From positions 1-59,877 of IMG/VR virus record IMGVR_UViG_3300037504_001591: a stretch of DNA of 59,877 bases; one strand, 5' to 3'. The position numbers and the translations under genes were made by a program. The DNA comes from a virus. Below are positions 24,408-33,800 of this stretch, piece after piece (the first letter of the stretch is position 1; every line of letters begins with the position of its first letter). The notes beneath the pieces are model-generated. The model did not search any database and was not told the origin of the DNA. It saw only the letters and a list, made by a program, of their open reading frames with translations.

Positions 24408-24430
24408 CTATATATAATGTTTATATATAG
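24408..24430. repeat. Inverted repeat in the promoter region of the replication operon
   Basis: CTATATATAA (24408-24417) and TTATATATAG (24421-24430) form a 10-bp AT-rich stem with a 3-base loop, between the promoter at 24442-24470 and the start codon at 24380. It may be an operator. Confidence 0.5.
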
Positions 24431-24441
24431 ACAATATATAT

Positions 24442-24470
24442 ATAATATATAAAAAAATTCTAAAAGTCAA
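24442..24470 (-). promoter_or_regulatory. Sigma-70-like promoter of the replication operon
   Basis: On the minus strand TTGACT (24465-24470), 17 bases, TATTAT (24442-24447): five of six matches in each box. It lies in the gap between the last virion/lysis-type gene and the annealing protein gene. Confidence 0.7.
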
Positions 24471-24477
24471 GAGGTTT

Positions 24478-25173
24478 TTAAAATTTTATACCAATGCTAA
24501 TTCCAATTCCTAATCCTAAACTATTTCCTAACAAATTTTGGATTTCAACAATTGCCCCTAGTTCTAACCAGCCGATATTAAATAAATATTGAAAACCTAA
24601 ATCAAATTCATTAGTAAATGCTAAAGTAGGTGTTAAAGTAACTATATGATAAGTTTTATTTTTTAGCTTTTCTATAATGTTTGTTAAATAAGCAATTTGT
24701 TTATCATATTCAACTTTTATATCTTCTATATTTTTTAATAAATCATCTCTTTCCTTACTTATTTTCTCAAGTTCTTTGATTTTAGATTCTAACTTTTTAG
24801 TTAATGTTTCAATAACATTCATTAGTTTTTCTATACTTTCCGTTTTTTCAATATTTTCTTGTTGAAGTGTTAAAAGCAATAAAATAACATTATCATCTTC
24901 TACAATATCATTATATTGTAGTAATAATATTATTCTAATTATTTCTTTCCATTGTTCTACTGTTCTTTCATCTTCAGGTATTTCACATAATTTTACAAAC
25001 TTTTCCCACAAATATTGTGCTTCAGTTGATGTTATTTCAAACCCAGACCACGATCCAACTTCACTTTCAAGTATACCTACTTCAATAGCAATATCTTCAG
25101 TAGTTTGTGCTTGTGATATTGAGGATATAAAAATTAATATTATAATTATAATTAATTTTAATAATTTACTCAT
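24478..25173 (-). CDS. Secreted coiled-coil protein with outer-membrane-like C-terminus
   Basis: A 231-residue protein. Residues 1-22 form a classical signal peptide ending SQA. A helical region follows, with a long coiled coil at about 110-175, then a C-terminal ~50 residues of alternating hydrophobic strands that end GIGISIGIKF. A terminal Phe is the usual recognition signal of outer-membrane beta-barrels. It overlaps the membrane-anchored coiled-coil gene upstream by 8 bases. The pair could be a spanin-like system that fuses the two membranes at lysis; this is inference. Confidence 0.65.
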   Translation of the reverse strand: MSKLLKLIIIIILIFISSISQAQTTEDIAIEVGILESEVGSWSGFEITSTEAQYLWEKFVKLCEIPEDERTVEQWKEIIRIILLLQYNDIVEDDNVILLLLTLQQENIEKTESIEKLMNVIETLTKKLESKIKELEKISKERDDLLKNIEDIKVEYDKQIAYLTNIIEKLKNKTYHIVTLTPTLAFTNEFDLGFQYLFNIGWLELGAIVEIQNLLGNSLGLGIGISIGIKF

Positions 25174-25588
25174 TTAATTCTCCTTTAAATAAATCTATTC
25201 CTAACATTTCTGCTATCTTTTTTAAAAGTTCTTTTCTTTTCTCTAATTCTTTATCAAAATTTTCAAGAGCCTTAGCTATTGTATCATTATTTTCTTTTAT
25301 TACTGTTAATTCTTTATTCATATTTTCCTTTAATTCCTTTAATTCCCTAATATCATTATTTAGTTTTCCTAAAGTTTCATTAGCTCTTTTTTCCAAATTT
25401 TTTATTTTATCCATATTTTGATTAAATTTCTCATCAATTAACTCTTTGTTTTCTTTTACTAATTCTTTTAATAAATTAATATCTTGATTTTTATTATTCC
25501 AAAATAAAAATAAAGCAACTCCAATTATTATAATTATTAATATTAATAAATAAGTAATTATCCTAATTGTTTTTATTTGTTCATTCAT
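25166..25588 (-). CDS. Membrane-anchored coiled-coil protein (possible inner-membrane spanin)
   Basis: A 140-residue protein with one transmembrane helix at about residues 9-31 (N-terminus inside) and an almost continuous coiled coil from residue 35 to 125. This is the layout of an i-spanin, and the next, overlapping gene encodes a secreted protein with a coiled coil. It lies directly after the tail genes, where lysis cassettes often are. It could instead be a tail-associated or unknown membrane protein. Confidence 0.65.
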   Translation of the reverse strand: MNEQIKTIRIITYLLILIIIIIGVALFLFWNNKNQDINLLKELVKENKELIDEKFNQNMDKIKNLEKRANETLGKLNNDIRELKELKENMNKELTVIKENNDTIAKALENFDKELEKRKELLKKIAEMLGIDLFKGELNE

Positions 25589-25608
25589 TGTATACTCCTT
25601 TAATTAAT

Positions 25609-27045
25609 TTAATTACTACTATCATTATCAATTTTTGTGTTAGTTCCTGCCCATTGTGATGAAGTGTTGTTGTTTGTATGAATACAAGACCCATAATCGA
25701 TATTACCCATTCCATTAGTATTAAAATTTGATAATATCCCTGCCAATCGTTCACAATCATAAAAACCATAATTTGTATTTTTATTCGCCCAACAACCACT
25801 AACCTCGTGCGTAGTCCTAAACCCGTGTCTTCCATTATTATTAGAATAACAACCTGTAACCACTCGGCAACTTTGAAATCCATCGTTTGAATTATCATAA
25901 CTCCAACAACCCGTTATCATTCGGCACTCATAAAACCCATTATTATTACCATAACTGAGAGAACTGCTAATAACCCAACTAGTGTGAAAACCAGCGTTTG
26001 TGTTACTCCTTGCCTCACAGGAAGCAAGTCTATAACAGGTAAAAAACCCACACGCACTATTTCCCGAGGCATAACAATTATTCACTTGGATACAACCAGC
26101 AAACCCATCTCCTGCATTTGATACCGCCATGCAGTTTACTAATCGGTTACAATGATCGAAACCTATCGTCGTCCCTGCTATAGCTTCGCAGTTAACACAT
26201 TTATATAGATTATAGAAAGCGTTTCCATAGTTATTAGCGACGACTATGTTTTCTGCTGTTATTGTATCATTTTCCGTAAAATTTAACGCCACTGCAGGTA
26301 CTGTTTGATTATCTTTATTACCATCTATATAAAAATCTTTTATAATAGCATTATCAACAAGTAAATTTCCCCATTGAAGAATACTTGTATTTGTATTAGC
26401 TTTTCTTTTTAAATGAGTGCTATAACCCTGACCTTCTATTGTTATTTTATTATAAACAAGTATAGGGCTTGAGATATTATAAGTACCCTCCATTAATACA
26501 ATTTTACCTTGTATTGAAGTAGTATTATAATTTTTTAAAATATCTATAGCTGCGTTTATCTCAACTTGATCATCTACTCCGTCGCAAACATAATCTGCGG
26601 TTACTTTACTTTTAGTTGTTGAATCACTTGCTGCAACTACTAATGAGGAAGTTCTTATACCTCTAGTTGAGCTTGTTGCTATATTTCCCGTTATTGTCGT
26701 ATCCTCAAAAAAATTAATATTATCACTTGATATTGTAATTAAATAGTTTATTTTAACAAAATTGGGTGTTGTTAAATTATCTATTTCTGTAGATTTCACA
26801 AACATATAATCTACTACAAGTGCATTTTCAAATATTATACATAAATAATAATCACCATCACTCATATTAGAAGGTTTATTTATGTATAATATATTCTCAG
26901 TTCTCCACTTCCACTCTATATCATATTTTGATGAATTATTTTTATAAATACCTAAACAAAATTCTTGATAGTTATAATTACTATGTTTTACTGGATGTAA
27001 TTCTATTTTTCTACCATTCACATAAACTAATTTAGTTACTACCAT
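25609..27045 (-). CDS. Right-handed beta-helix tail spike or fibre
   Basis: A 478-residue protein. After a variable N-terminal ~140 residues that probably attach it to the tail, the segment VTADYVCDGVDDQVEINAAI, then GKIVLMEGTYNIS and ITIEGQG, is the entry to a pectate-lyase-like parallel beta-helix. From about residue 230 the rungs repeat every ~22 residues with a cysteine near each turn (VNC, GCIQVNNC, SCEA, TGCW, SGCW). It is the best candidate for receptor or glycan binding; no catalytic residues can be identified by eye. Confidence 0.78.
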   Translation of the reverse strand: MVVTKLVYVNGRKIELHPVKHSNYNYQEFCLGIYKNNSSKYDIEWKWRTENILYINKPSNMSDGDYYLCIIFENALVVDYMFVKSTEIDNLTTPNFVKINYLITISSDNINFFEDTTITGNIATSSTRGIRTSSLVVAASDSTTKSKVTADYVCDGVDDQVEINAAIDILKNYNTTSIQGKIVLMEGTYNISSPILVYNKITIEGQGYSTHLKRKANTNTSILQWGNLLVDNAIIKDFYIDGNKDNQTVPAVALNFTENDTITAENIVVANNYGNAFYNLYKCVNCEAIAGTTIGFDHCNRLVNCMAVSNAGDGFAGCIQVNNCYASGNSACGFFTCYRLASCEARSNTNAGFHTSWVISSSLSYGNNNGFYECRMITGCWSYDNSNDGFQSCRVVTGCYSNNNGRHGFRTTHEVSGCWANKNTNYGFYDCERLAGILSNFNTNGMGNIDYGSCIHTNNNTSSQWAGTNTKIDNDSSN

Positions 27046-27054
27046 TTTAACTCC

Positions 27055-28053
27055 TTATAAAAAAGACCAGGAATACTCAACACTAATACAATCAATTAAT
27101 AATTTACATTTTGAAGTTCTTTTTATATTTTGAATAGCATAATTAATACCATCCCATTGAATAAAACTCCCTTTAAATATATTATACCCTATATTCATTT
27201 TTACCGATCCTGTTAAATAATACCTTTTTTGTGAAAGTAATTGATCATATCTATCTGCTATATACTGTGCAGTAGGTAAATGATCGGTATAAAAACCGTT
27301 TACTGTATTTAAACTTATATCAACAGTTTTCTCTGGAATTCTTTCATTTGAATACGTGAAAGCAACACTTTCTCCAAATTTAACCTCAGTTCCTTTATAT
27401 TCTGCTTCATATCGATCCCATCTTTGAATTTTTGGATAATCAACCCAATCTTTATCTCTTAATATTATTAAAGGAGAAGGAAATGAATTCCTATAATCAT
27501 AAGTTTCTAAATACATTTCATTATTATATATAAACATTCTCGCACAAAGAATTTCACATAACTTCATTAAATATTCCGATGTTACCCAGTTCTCATTTGT
27601 AGTTCCTAATAATATATTTTGTTCATCAAAAAGATCCCACATCCTTTGATAACTTATTTGATTAACATTTAATCCTATTAGTTCTAAACTTTCTTTAAAA
27701 ATATCTGCAGGATTAGAATTATCTTTTACATAAGGAGATTTTATTTCATTTTCTCTTATATGCCTATTAAACAGTACCGTAGTATTCGATTGTGCTCTTA
27801 CTATTACCCATTTTAACTCTGTTGTAATATAAGCTACATAACCTGCAAATAATAATACTCCAAAGTCATCATAATAAAGAACAGGTATATCTTGTGCAGA
27901 ATCAAAACTTGTATAAAACTTCAAAGGAAGTTTTATATCCATAGTATCATTTAAAAATGATTCCATCTCTCCCCAATCTGGAACATTATCATCCAAAATA
28001 GGTGAATCAATAGCCTGTGTTGTATAATCAACCCCACCTATTAATAACATCAT
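27055..28053 (-). CDS. Tail tip/baseplate protein
   Basis: A 332-residue beta-rich protein between the chimeric tail protein and the spike. The order tape measure, distal tail proteins, spike suggests a tail hub or Tal-like role. The pattern (a strand-rich N-terminus that begins LLIGGVDYTT, then EILCARMFIYNNEMYLETYD and RYYLTGSVKMNIGY) resembles siphophage hub proteins but not closely enough to name. It overlaps the gene upstream by 4 bases. Confidence 0.6.
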   Translation of the reverse strand: MMLLIGGVDYTTQAIDSPILDDNVPDWGEMESFLNDTMDIKLPLKFYTSFDSAQDIPVLYYDDFGVLLFAGYVAYITTELKWVIVRAQSNTTVLFNRHIRENEIKSPYVKDNSNPADIFKESLELIGLNVNQISYQRMWDLFDEQNILLGTTNENWVTSEYLMKLCEILCARMFIYNNEMYLETYDYRNSFPSPLIILRDKDWVDYPKIQRWDRYEAEYKGTEVKFGESVAFTYSNERIPEKTVDISLNTVNGFYTDHLPTAQYIADRYDQLLSQKRYYLTGSVKMNIGYNIFKGSFIQWDGINYAIQNIKRTSKCKLLIDCISVEYSWSFL

Positions 28054-30857
28054 ATCTGTACCTCAAACTTATCCTCTAATTCATGTAATTCTAATTTTTT
28101 TAAATCCCCCGTTTGATTCTTGTTATTCCATAAGTTAGCTACTATATTTGGCTCATCCCCAAAAGTAACATAAATATAATAAACTTTACAAGTATATGTA
28201 GTAGAAGTTGTAGGTAAGGTTCCTAATAACTCACTATTTTTTAAATATAAAGTTGTTTCATTATTCTCGTCTATTCTCATATTTCTTAAAGTTCCTGTAT
28301 CATCTATAGAAACATAAAAACCTCGTAAAAAACCATCTAAAAAGTAATAACTTTGTAAAGTTAAAGTTTCTCCTGCAGAAGTACTCATTGCTTTATTAGA
28401 TACTTGGATCGAATTTGAATCTATTATTTTTCTAATTTGTGTGTCTTTTGGTAAGTAATCTTCAGCCTTAATAATTGTACCAATCTCTATACCTGCAGTA
28501 CTCGCAATATTATCTATAATATCACTACCACTTGTAATATCACCTGTTATTGTAGTTTCTGGAATAGTTAAAGTATAATCATATTCTTCTCCATTTATTT
28601 CTATCGGAGTTCCTAATATATTAAAAACTAAATCAACCTCATCAACAGGATAATGAAAATAATAATTTTCTAAAATAGTTCTTTTTTTATCTGTATCATT
28701 AGTAACTTCAGTTAATATTGCAAAATAAATACCATCATTCCCATTTGGAAAAAAACGTAAAGGAGTTTTCTCAATTAATAGTTTTTGTAATCTCATCAAT
28801 GTTCTTAACATCATTGTTCCTTTTTGTTCTTCCAATGTTAATACTCTTCTTCTATAACCCATATATTTTAAGATATTTCCTGTATAATCTTCTACAATTT
28901 CTTTTTGTGTAAATTTCCATTTAGGATCTATATCAACCTCAAAACCTAATATCTCCATTCCAACTGTATTTAATTCCCCATTATTAATATAAGTCATATT
29001 ATAGCATCCTGCATCATTACTATCATCACCTATACCTATAGCTGGGCTATCCACAGAATAATCTTCTGCTATGCTTTGTAAATGAAAATCCTCGCCTATA
29101 ATACTTTTAAAAAAAGGACTGACACTTTCTATACAATTAGTTAAAACTGGTTCATAAGTAGTTATAGAAGTAACTGTCCCATTAACTAAGCTATTACTTA
29201 TTGTAAAACTTGTTACTACATTATTTAAATATATTGCTGCATTTGTACATGCTAAAATATTATTTTTACATACAAAATTAGAATCTGTACCATAAATACT
29301 AATACCTTTAGTACTTTGTATTGTGTTATTTTTAAAAGTAAAATTAAAAGCCGATGTAGACCCCCCATCTATAAACTGTAAAGCCCACCCATTAACATGA
29401 AATATATTATATTGACAAGCATTTGTCATTGTTCCTGTAGGGTTCAAGCTATGAATACCACCTTTATCACTTTTGATGATTGAATTAGTAATACCTGTTA
29501 CTCCTGTGCCGCCAAAAGCATTTAAATTATTACCTTCAATATTGCAATATTTAATTGAAGTTGTATAATCACCTTCAATAGACCCTCTATCATCAAGGTC
29601 ATACTGCTCAAAAACTCTAACTGTATCTGTGGTTACATCACAAAAATAAAGTTTTCCATCTACATCTGTTGTTCCAAATTTTAATGCATATCCACCATAT
29701 TCTGGAGATAAATTAAACTCTCTTTGAAAATCTAATTTAGAGTCAAAAACCAAATATTTAACAATTGTGTTCGGGGATCCAAAAACAGTCCCTCTCACAT
29801 AAATTAAACCATCATTTTTATTAATATTAATATCTTTAAATGCTTGAAGTTCTCCATAAGATGTACCCTTGAAATCTACTGTATCAAGCAGCTCCATTGT
29901 TTCTTTTTTATATTTATATAAATTATGCCTCGCATCTTTAACTAAAAAATATATAAAATTTTCATTTATACAAAAAGAAGTAATTGCTGTAGATCCTGTT
30001 ACATCTTCAAAAAGATCCGAATGTGCCCATTTATCTACAAATAACCCACTATAATCAAACTGTTGAAGCCTATCTGCAATATGGTCATAAACATAAACAT
30101 CATCTGTAACTGGATCTAATCGTAATTGCCATATACCCCCAGTTTGAAATAGACCATCTCCTGAACCTAAACCCCCAAAAGATACAGTTCCCGTGCTTCC
30201 TGCTCCATCATAAGCTACTATCATACCCGTAGCTGCCATTCCTACATATATAGGATAATCCGATATATTTATTGAACAGTCTAAAGTATCGGGATAACTC
30301 GATGGGGAAAAGTTTGCAGAATATGTACCATCTTTATCAAATATTTCAACACGTGTATTACCCCTATTTGCAACTACTACTCCTAAAGTATTGAACTCAT
30401 CGACACAAACATCATAAGGATCATCTAACTGCCCGTTTCCCGATCCACTTGTACCTATATTTAAAGTGTTTCCAAAAAACCCTTCCTCATAATTACAAAT
30501 TATTTTTATTCCTATTATTTCACTACCATCTGCAATTAAATTATATTTTAATTTGACATCAACTGTATATCCATCATCTGCTTGTATGTCTATACCTTGT
30601 AAATCAACAATATTTTGTTCATTAAAAACATGATCCAATTGAAAAGTGATTAAATCATTACCATTAGACACAGCATAATTAATAAAATCTTGTAATGACT
30701 CTCTATCTTGACCGCCTAAATTAACTGGAATTGTTGTAATTACTAATTCATTAACCCCAGTTTTCGCAACAGTCCCTCTTTCATCTCTTCCAACATTATT
30801 ATTTTGTGTTACTGCCCATGAATTTTTTATATTACTTTCAAAAGATGGTATTCCCAT
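28050..30857 (-). CDS. Chimeric tail protein: NHL beta-propeller plus beta-helix
   Basis: A 935-residue protein just after the tape measure gene, where the distal tail protein is expected. Residues 1-120 are beta-rich and Dit-like by position. Residues about 128-420 contain NHL-type repeats (GTSGSGNGQLDDPYDVCVD, then RGNTRVEIFDKDG; FGGLGSGDGLFQ, then YVYDHIADRLQQFD), predicting a six-bladed propeller. Residues about 430-620 form a parallel beta-helix ending FHLQSIAEDYSVDSPAIGIG. Residues 635-935 return to a tail-type domain. The propeller and helix look like an adhesion module inserted into a tail-tip protein. Confidence 0.72.
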   Translation of the reverse strand: MGIPSFESNIKNSWAVTQNNNVGRDERGTVAKTGVNELVITTIPVNLGGQDRESLQDFINYAVSNGNDLITFQLDHVFNEQNIVDLQGIDIQADDGYTVDVKLKYNLIADGSEIIGIKIICNYEEGFFGNTLNIGTSGSGNGQLDDPYDVCVDEFNTLGVVVANRGNTRVEIFDKDGTYSANFSPSSYPDTLDCSINISDYPIYVGMAATGMIVAYDGAGSTGTVSFGGLGSGDGLFQTGGIWQLRLDPVTDDVYVYDHIADRLQQFDYSGLFVDKWAHSDLFEDVTGSTAITSFCINENFIYFLVKDARHNLYKYKKETMELLDTVDFKGTSYGELQAFKDININKNDGLIYVRGTVFGSPNTIVKYLVFDSKLDFQREFNLSPEYGGYALKFGTTDVDGKLYFCDVTTDTVRVFEQYDLDDRGSIEGDYTTSIKYCNIEGNNLNAFGGTGVTGITNSIIKSDKGGIHSLNPTGTMTNACQYNIFHVNGWALQFIDGGSTSAFNFTFKNNTIQSTKGISIYGTDSNFVCKNNILACTNAAIYLNNVVTSFTISNSLVNGTVTSITTYEPVLTNCIESVSPFFKSIIGEDFHLQSIAEDYSVDSPAIGIGDDSNDAGCYNMTYINNGELNTVGMEILGFEVDIDPKWKFTQKEIVEDYTGNILKYMGYRRRVLTLEEQKGTMMLRTLMRLQKLLIEKTPLRFFPNGNDGIYFAILTEVTNDTDKKRTILENYYFHYPVDEVDLVFNILGTPIEINGEEYDYTLTIPETTITGDITSGSDIIDNIASTAGIEIGTIIKAEDYLPKDTQIRKIIDSNSIQVSNKAMSTSAGETLTLQSYYFLDGFLRGFYVSIDDTGTLRNMRIDENNETTLYLKNSELLGTLPTTSTTYTCKVYYIYVTFGDEPNIVANLWNNKNQTGDLKKLELHELEDKFEVQI

Positions 30858-30861
30858 AAAA

Positions 30862-33800
30862 TTAACCTCTTAATAATTTATTTGTTTGTATATCTTGTCT
30901 AATAGTATCGGATTCTGTAGTAACTTTAGTTGTCTTTTTATCACTAACTTGAATACCAATATTATTTAAAACTTGACTTCCTTGTAAAGTATCTAATTTG
31001 TTTTGTAAACTTCTTAGACTTTCAATCAATAATTCATTACTACTTACTAAAGTCCCAATATCATTAGGTTTAATTATTTCACTTTCTGGTAAAGCACCTG
31101 GTTGAATACCACTAGATAGAGCTTTTAAACTACGATCTCCAGGAGGTATTATAGGTTTATCTATATCTGTATCTATATCTATATCTGTAGGTAATTCTTC
31201 AGTATCTTCTTCAGTATCTTCTTCAGTATTTTCCTCATCAGGATCGTTAACAACAGGATCTTCTGTATATATATTGGTCATCAATGGTATCAACACATCC
31301 TCAAGTAATGTTTCAATATTTGTTAAAATCTCTTCTAAAGCATCTGGGGAATTGTCTAAAATAGCGTCCTCAACATGGCTTAAAACTTCCTGTAAAGCAT
31401 CAAAGTTGAGTTGTTGATCATCTAATAAATCTTGTACATCTGGCAATTCTCCAAGATCACCAGTTGGCTCTGTAGTTTCTCCTGTTAATCCTAGGGCATC
31501 TACATCTATCCCTAATAACCTATATATTTCATCTGGAGTTACTCCTAATTCTAATAATCTTTGAGCCGATTTTACTAAATTTTCATACTCCATAGTTTCG
31601 TCATTGAGTTTTCTTGCTTCGATAACTAACCTTAGATAACTTCTTAATTCTTCATCATATAAAGCGTTTGTTCTACTTAATTCATCATTCATTGATTCCT
31701 GTAATTTTAGTTTTTGTAACTGTAAGTCTAATAATTCTTCTTCTAAATCAAGCATCATACCCGCATATTTTTCATCACTGCCATATAAATCTATCTCTTG
31801 CTCTTTAGCAGCTATTAAATCATCGAGTGCCTGTAATCTTAAATTATTTATAAAATCTTCACTATATCCCATTACTTGGGCTCTTTTAATAACTATTTGC
31901 TGTTCTTTACTAAATTGTGCATCCAGATTATCTAAGTTCTCTTGAATTAAATCGGCTTCTTGAAGTAATAAATCTAATCTTTCCTCTTGTGTTAATAGTC
32001 TTGTACCATCTACTTCATATAATTGTTTATCAAGTTCTAATAATTCATGTATTTTACTAAGTTGAGATGCTAAAACCATGTCTTGATCACCATAAATAGT
32101 ATATAATTGTTCTTGAAGATCCCATCTAGTATTAATTTCATCTTTCATCATTTCTAGTAAAGCATTGAACGCATCGGCATACTCATCTGAAGCATCTATT
32201 ATTTGTTGCTGGCTTTCAATATACCATTGCAGTGCATCTTGAACTTCCTCTTTATCATATTTACCTTGTTTAAACTTATCCCATGATAACCCTGCTTGTT
32301 CTAAAATTTCTCTATACTTTTCAAACCACTCATCATCTGCACTACCCCATCCTAAATTTAGAGGACCACCCCAGTTCACATCTTGTAAATCTTTTAAAGC
32401 CTGTTGTGCCTCAGCTATATTTTCTTGAGCCGCCTCAGTATTAGTAAGGGCGTCTTGCCCACTTGTAATATCAAAACCTTCCTGGTAACTTTCTACTAGT
32501 TCTCTTTGTGCATCTATTTGTGTCTCAATAGTGTTATATATCCCCATGTGCAATTTCTTTTGTAAATCTAATAAATCATTTTGATGTTGTAACTGTTGAA
32601 AAATAAGCTCATTAGCTTCTACTTGTTCTTTTAGAGATTGACTTGCTGAAGTATCAACCATTGCTTTTTGTACAACACCGATGATAGTTTTTGCTAATTT
32701 TAATGCACCTTGTACCCAAACACCTAAACCTGGAATAGCCCCTAAAGCTGTAGCAATTGTATCAAACATCACATTTCCGAAAGCATCCCAGTCTATACCT
32801 TCCCCACGTACAATTAAATCATTTATAATTCCCGCTATACCTTGTAACTGCCCAAAAACATTTTTTACAGATTCCTCATACTCTTGCATTGCTGTTAAAA
32901 CTTGTTCCCTGGTAGTTTTAGCAATATGATCAAGAGCGTCTATTTGTGCGTCATATTGATCTTGTGTAATCTCACCAGCTTCTAATTGCTCATCTAAAAT
33001 TTTTCTTTGCTTTTCTTTATATTTTTGCATTCCTTTATCGGTAGATAATTGCTTAGTAACTTGTACTTTTTTACCCGCACCAAACAAACTACCGATACTA
33101 CTAATAATAGCTAAATTTCCCTGGAAATTTCTTAATGCTAATTCTCCTAATTTATTCTGTGCATCTATTTCTTCTAATATACCATCTCTTAAAGCACGAG
33201 TTGCTTCTAATAAATCTAATTTAGCCTGCTCATAATCTCTTACTTTCTCAATAGAATCCTCAGTTGCCGCTATTTGTTCTTTTATAGCATTTGCTTCCTC
33301 ATTTAAGTTTTGAATAGTTTTTTTATCTAATGGCTGTCCCTCTTTATCTACACCTTCAGTTAGTTGGTTTTTTATAGCTATTAATCTTTGATATAAACCT
33401 TCTCTTTCCTTTAATAATTCATCTGGATCAACTTTTCCTATAAATTCCTCACCAGTAGCTAATCTAAGCTGTTCTGCCATATAGTCTCTTTTTTCTTTTA
33501 ATTGCTTTATTTCAAATGATCTTAGTTTTACTATTTCTTCCTCGTTCAATGTTTGTTCATATTGTAACCTTGCTATTTCCTGCATTATATCAAACATATC
33601 TCTAAGAGGATCAATATCTAAATCTCCAAAAGCACCGAAATCCAAATCTAATATTTCTTTCCACTGCTTATACAACCCATCAGATAATTCTTTTTGATTT
33701 TCTAAATTAGCGACAAACTCCTCACCAAACATGGCTCTTAAACGATCCTTTATAGCCTCAAGCCATTCTTGCTCGGAAATAGTTCCTTCCTCATACATTT

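Noticed and set aside
25581-25898. A 105-codon reading frame overlapping the end of the spike gene
   Set aside because: It lies in another frame of the spike's regular rungs, is made of hydrophobic repeats and lacks a proper start.
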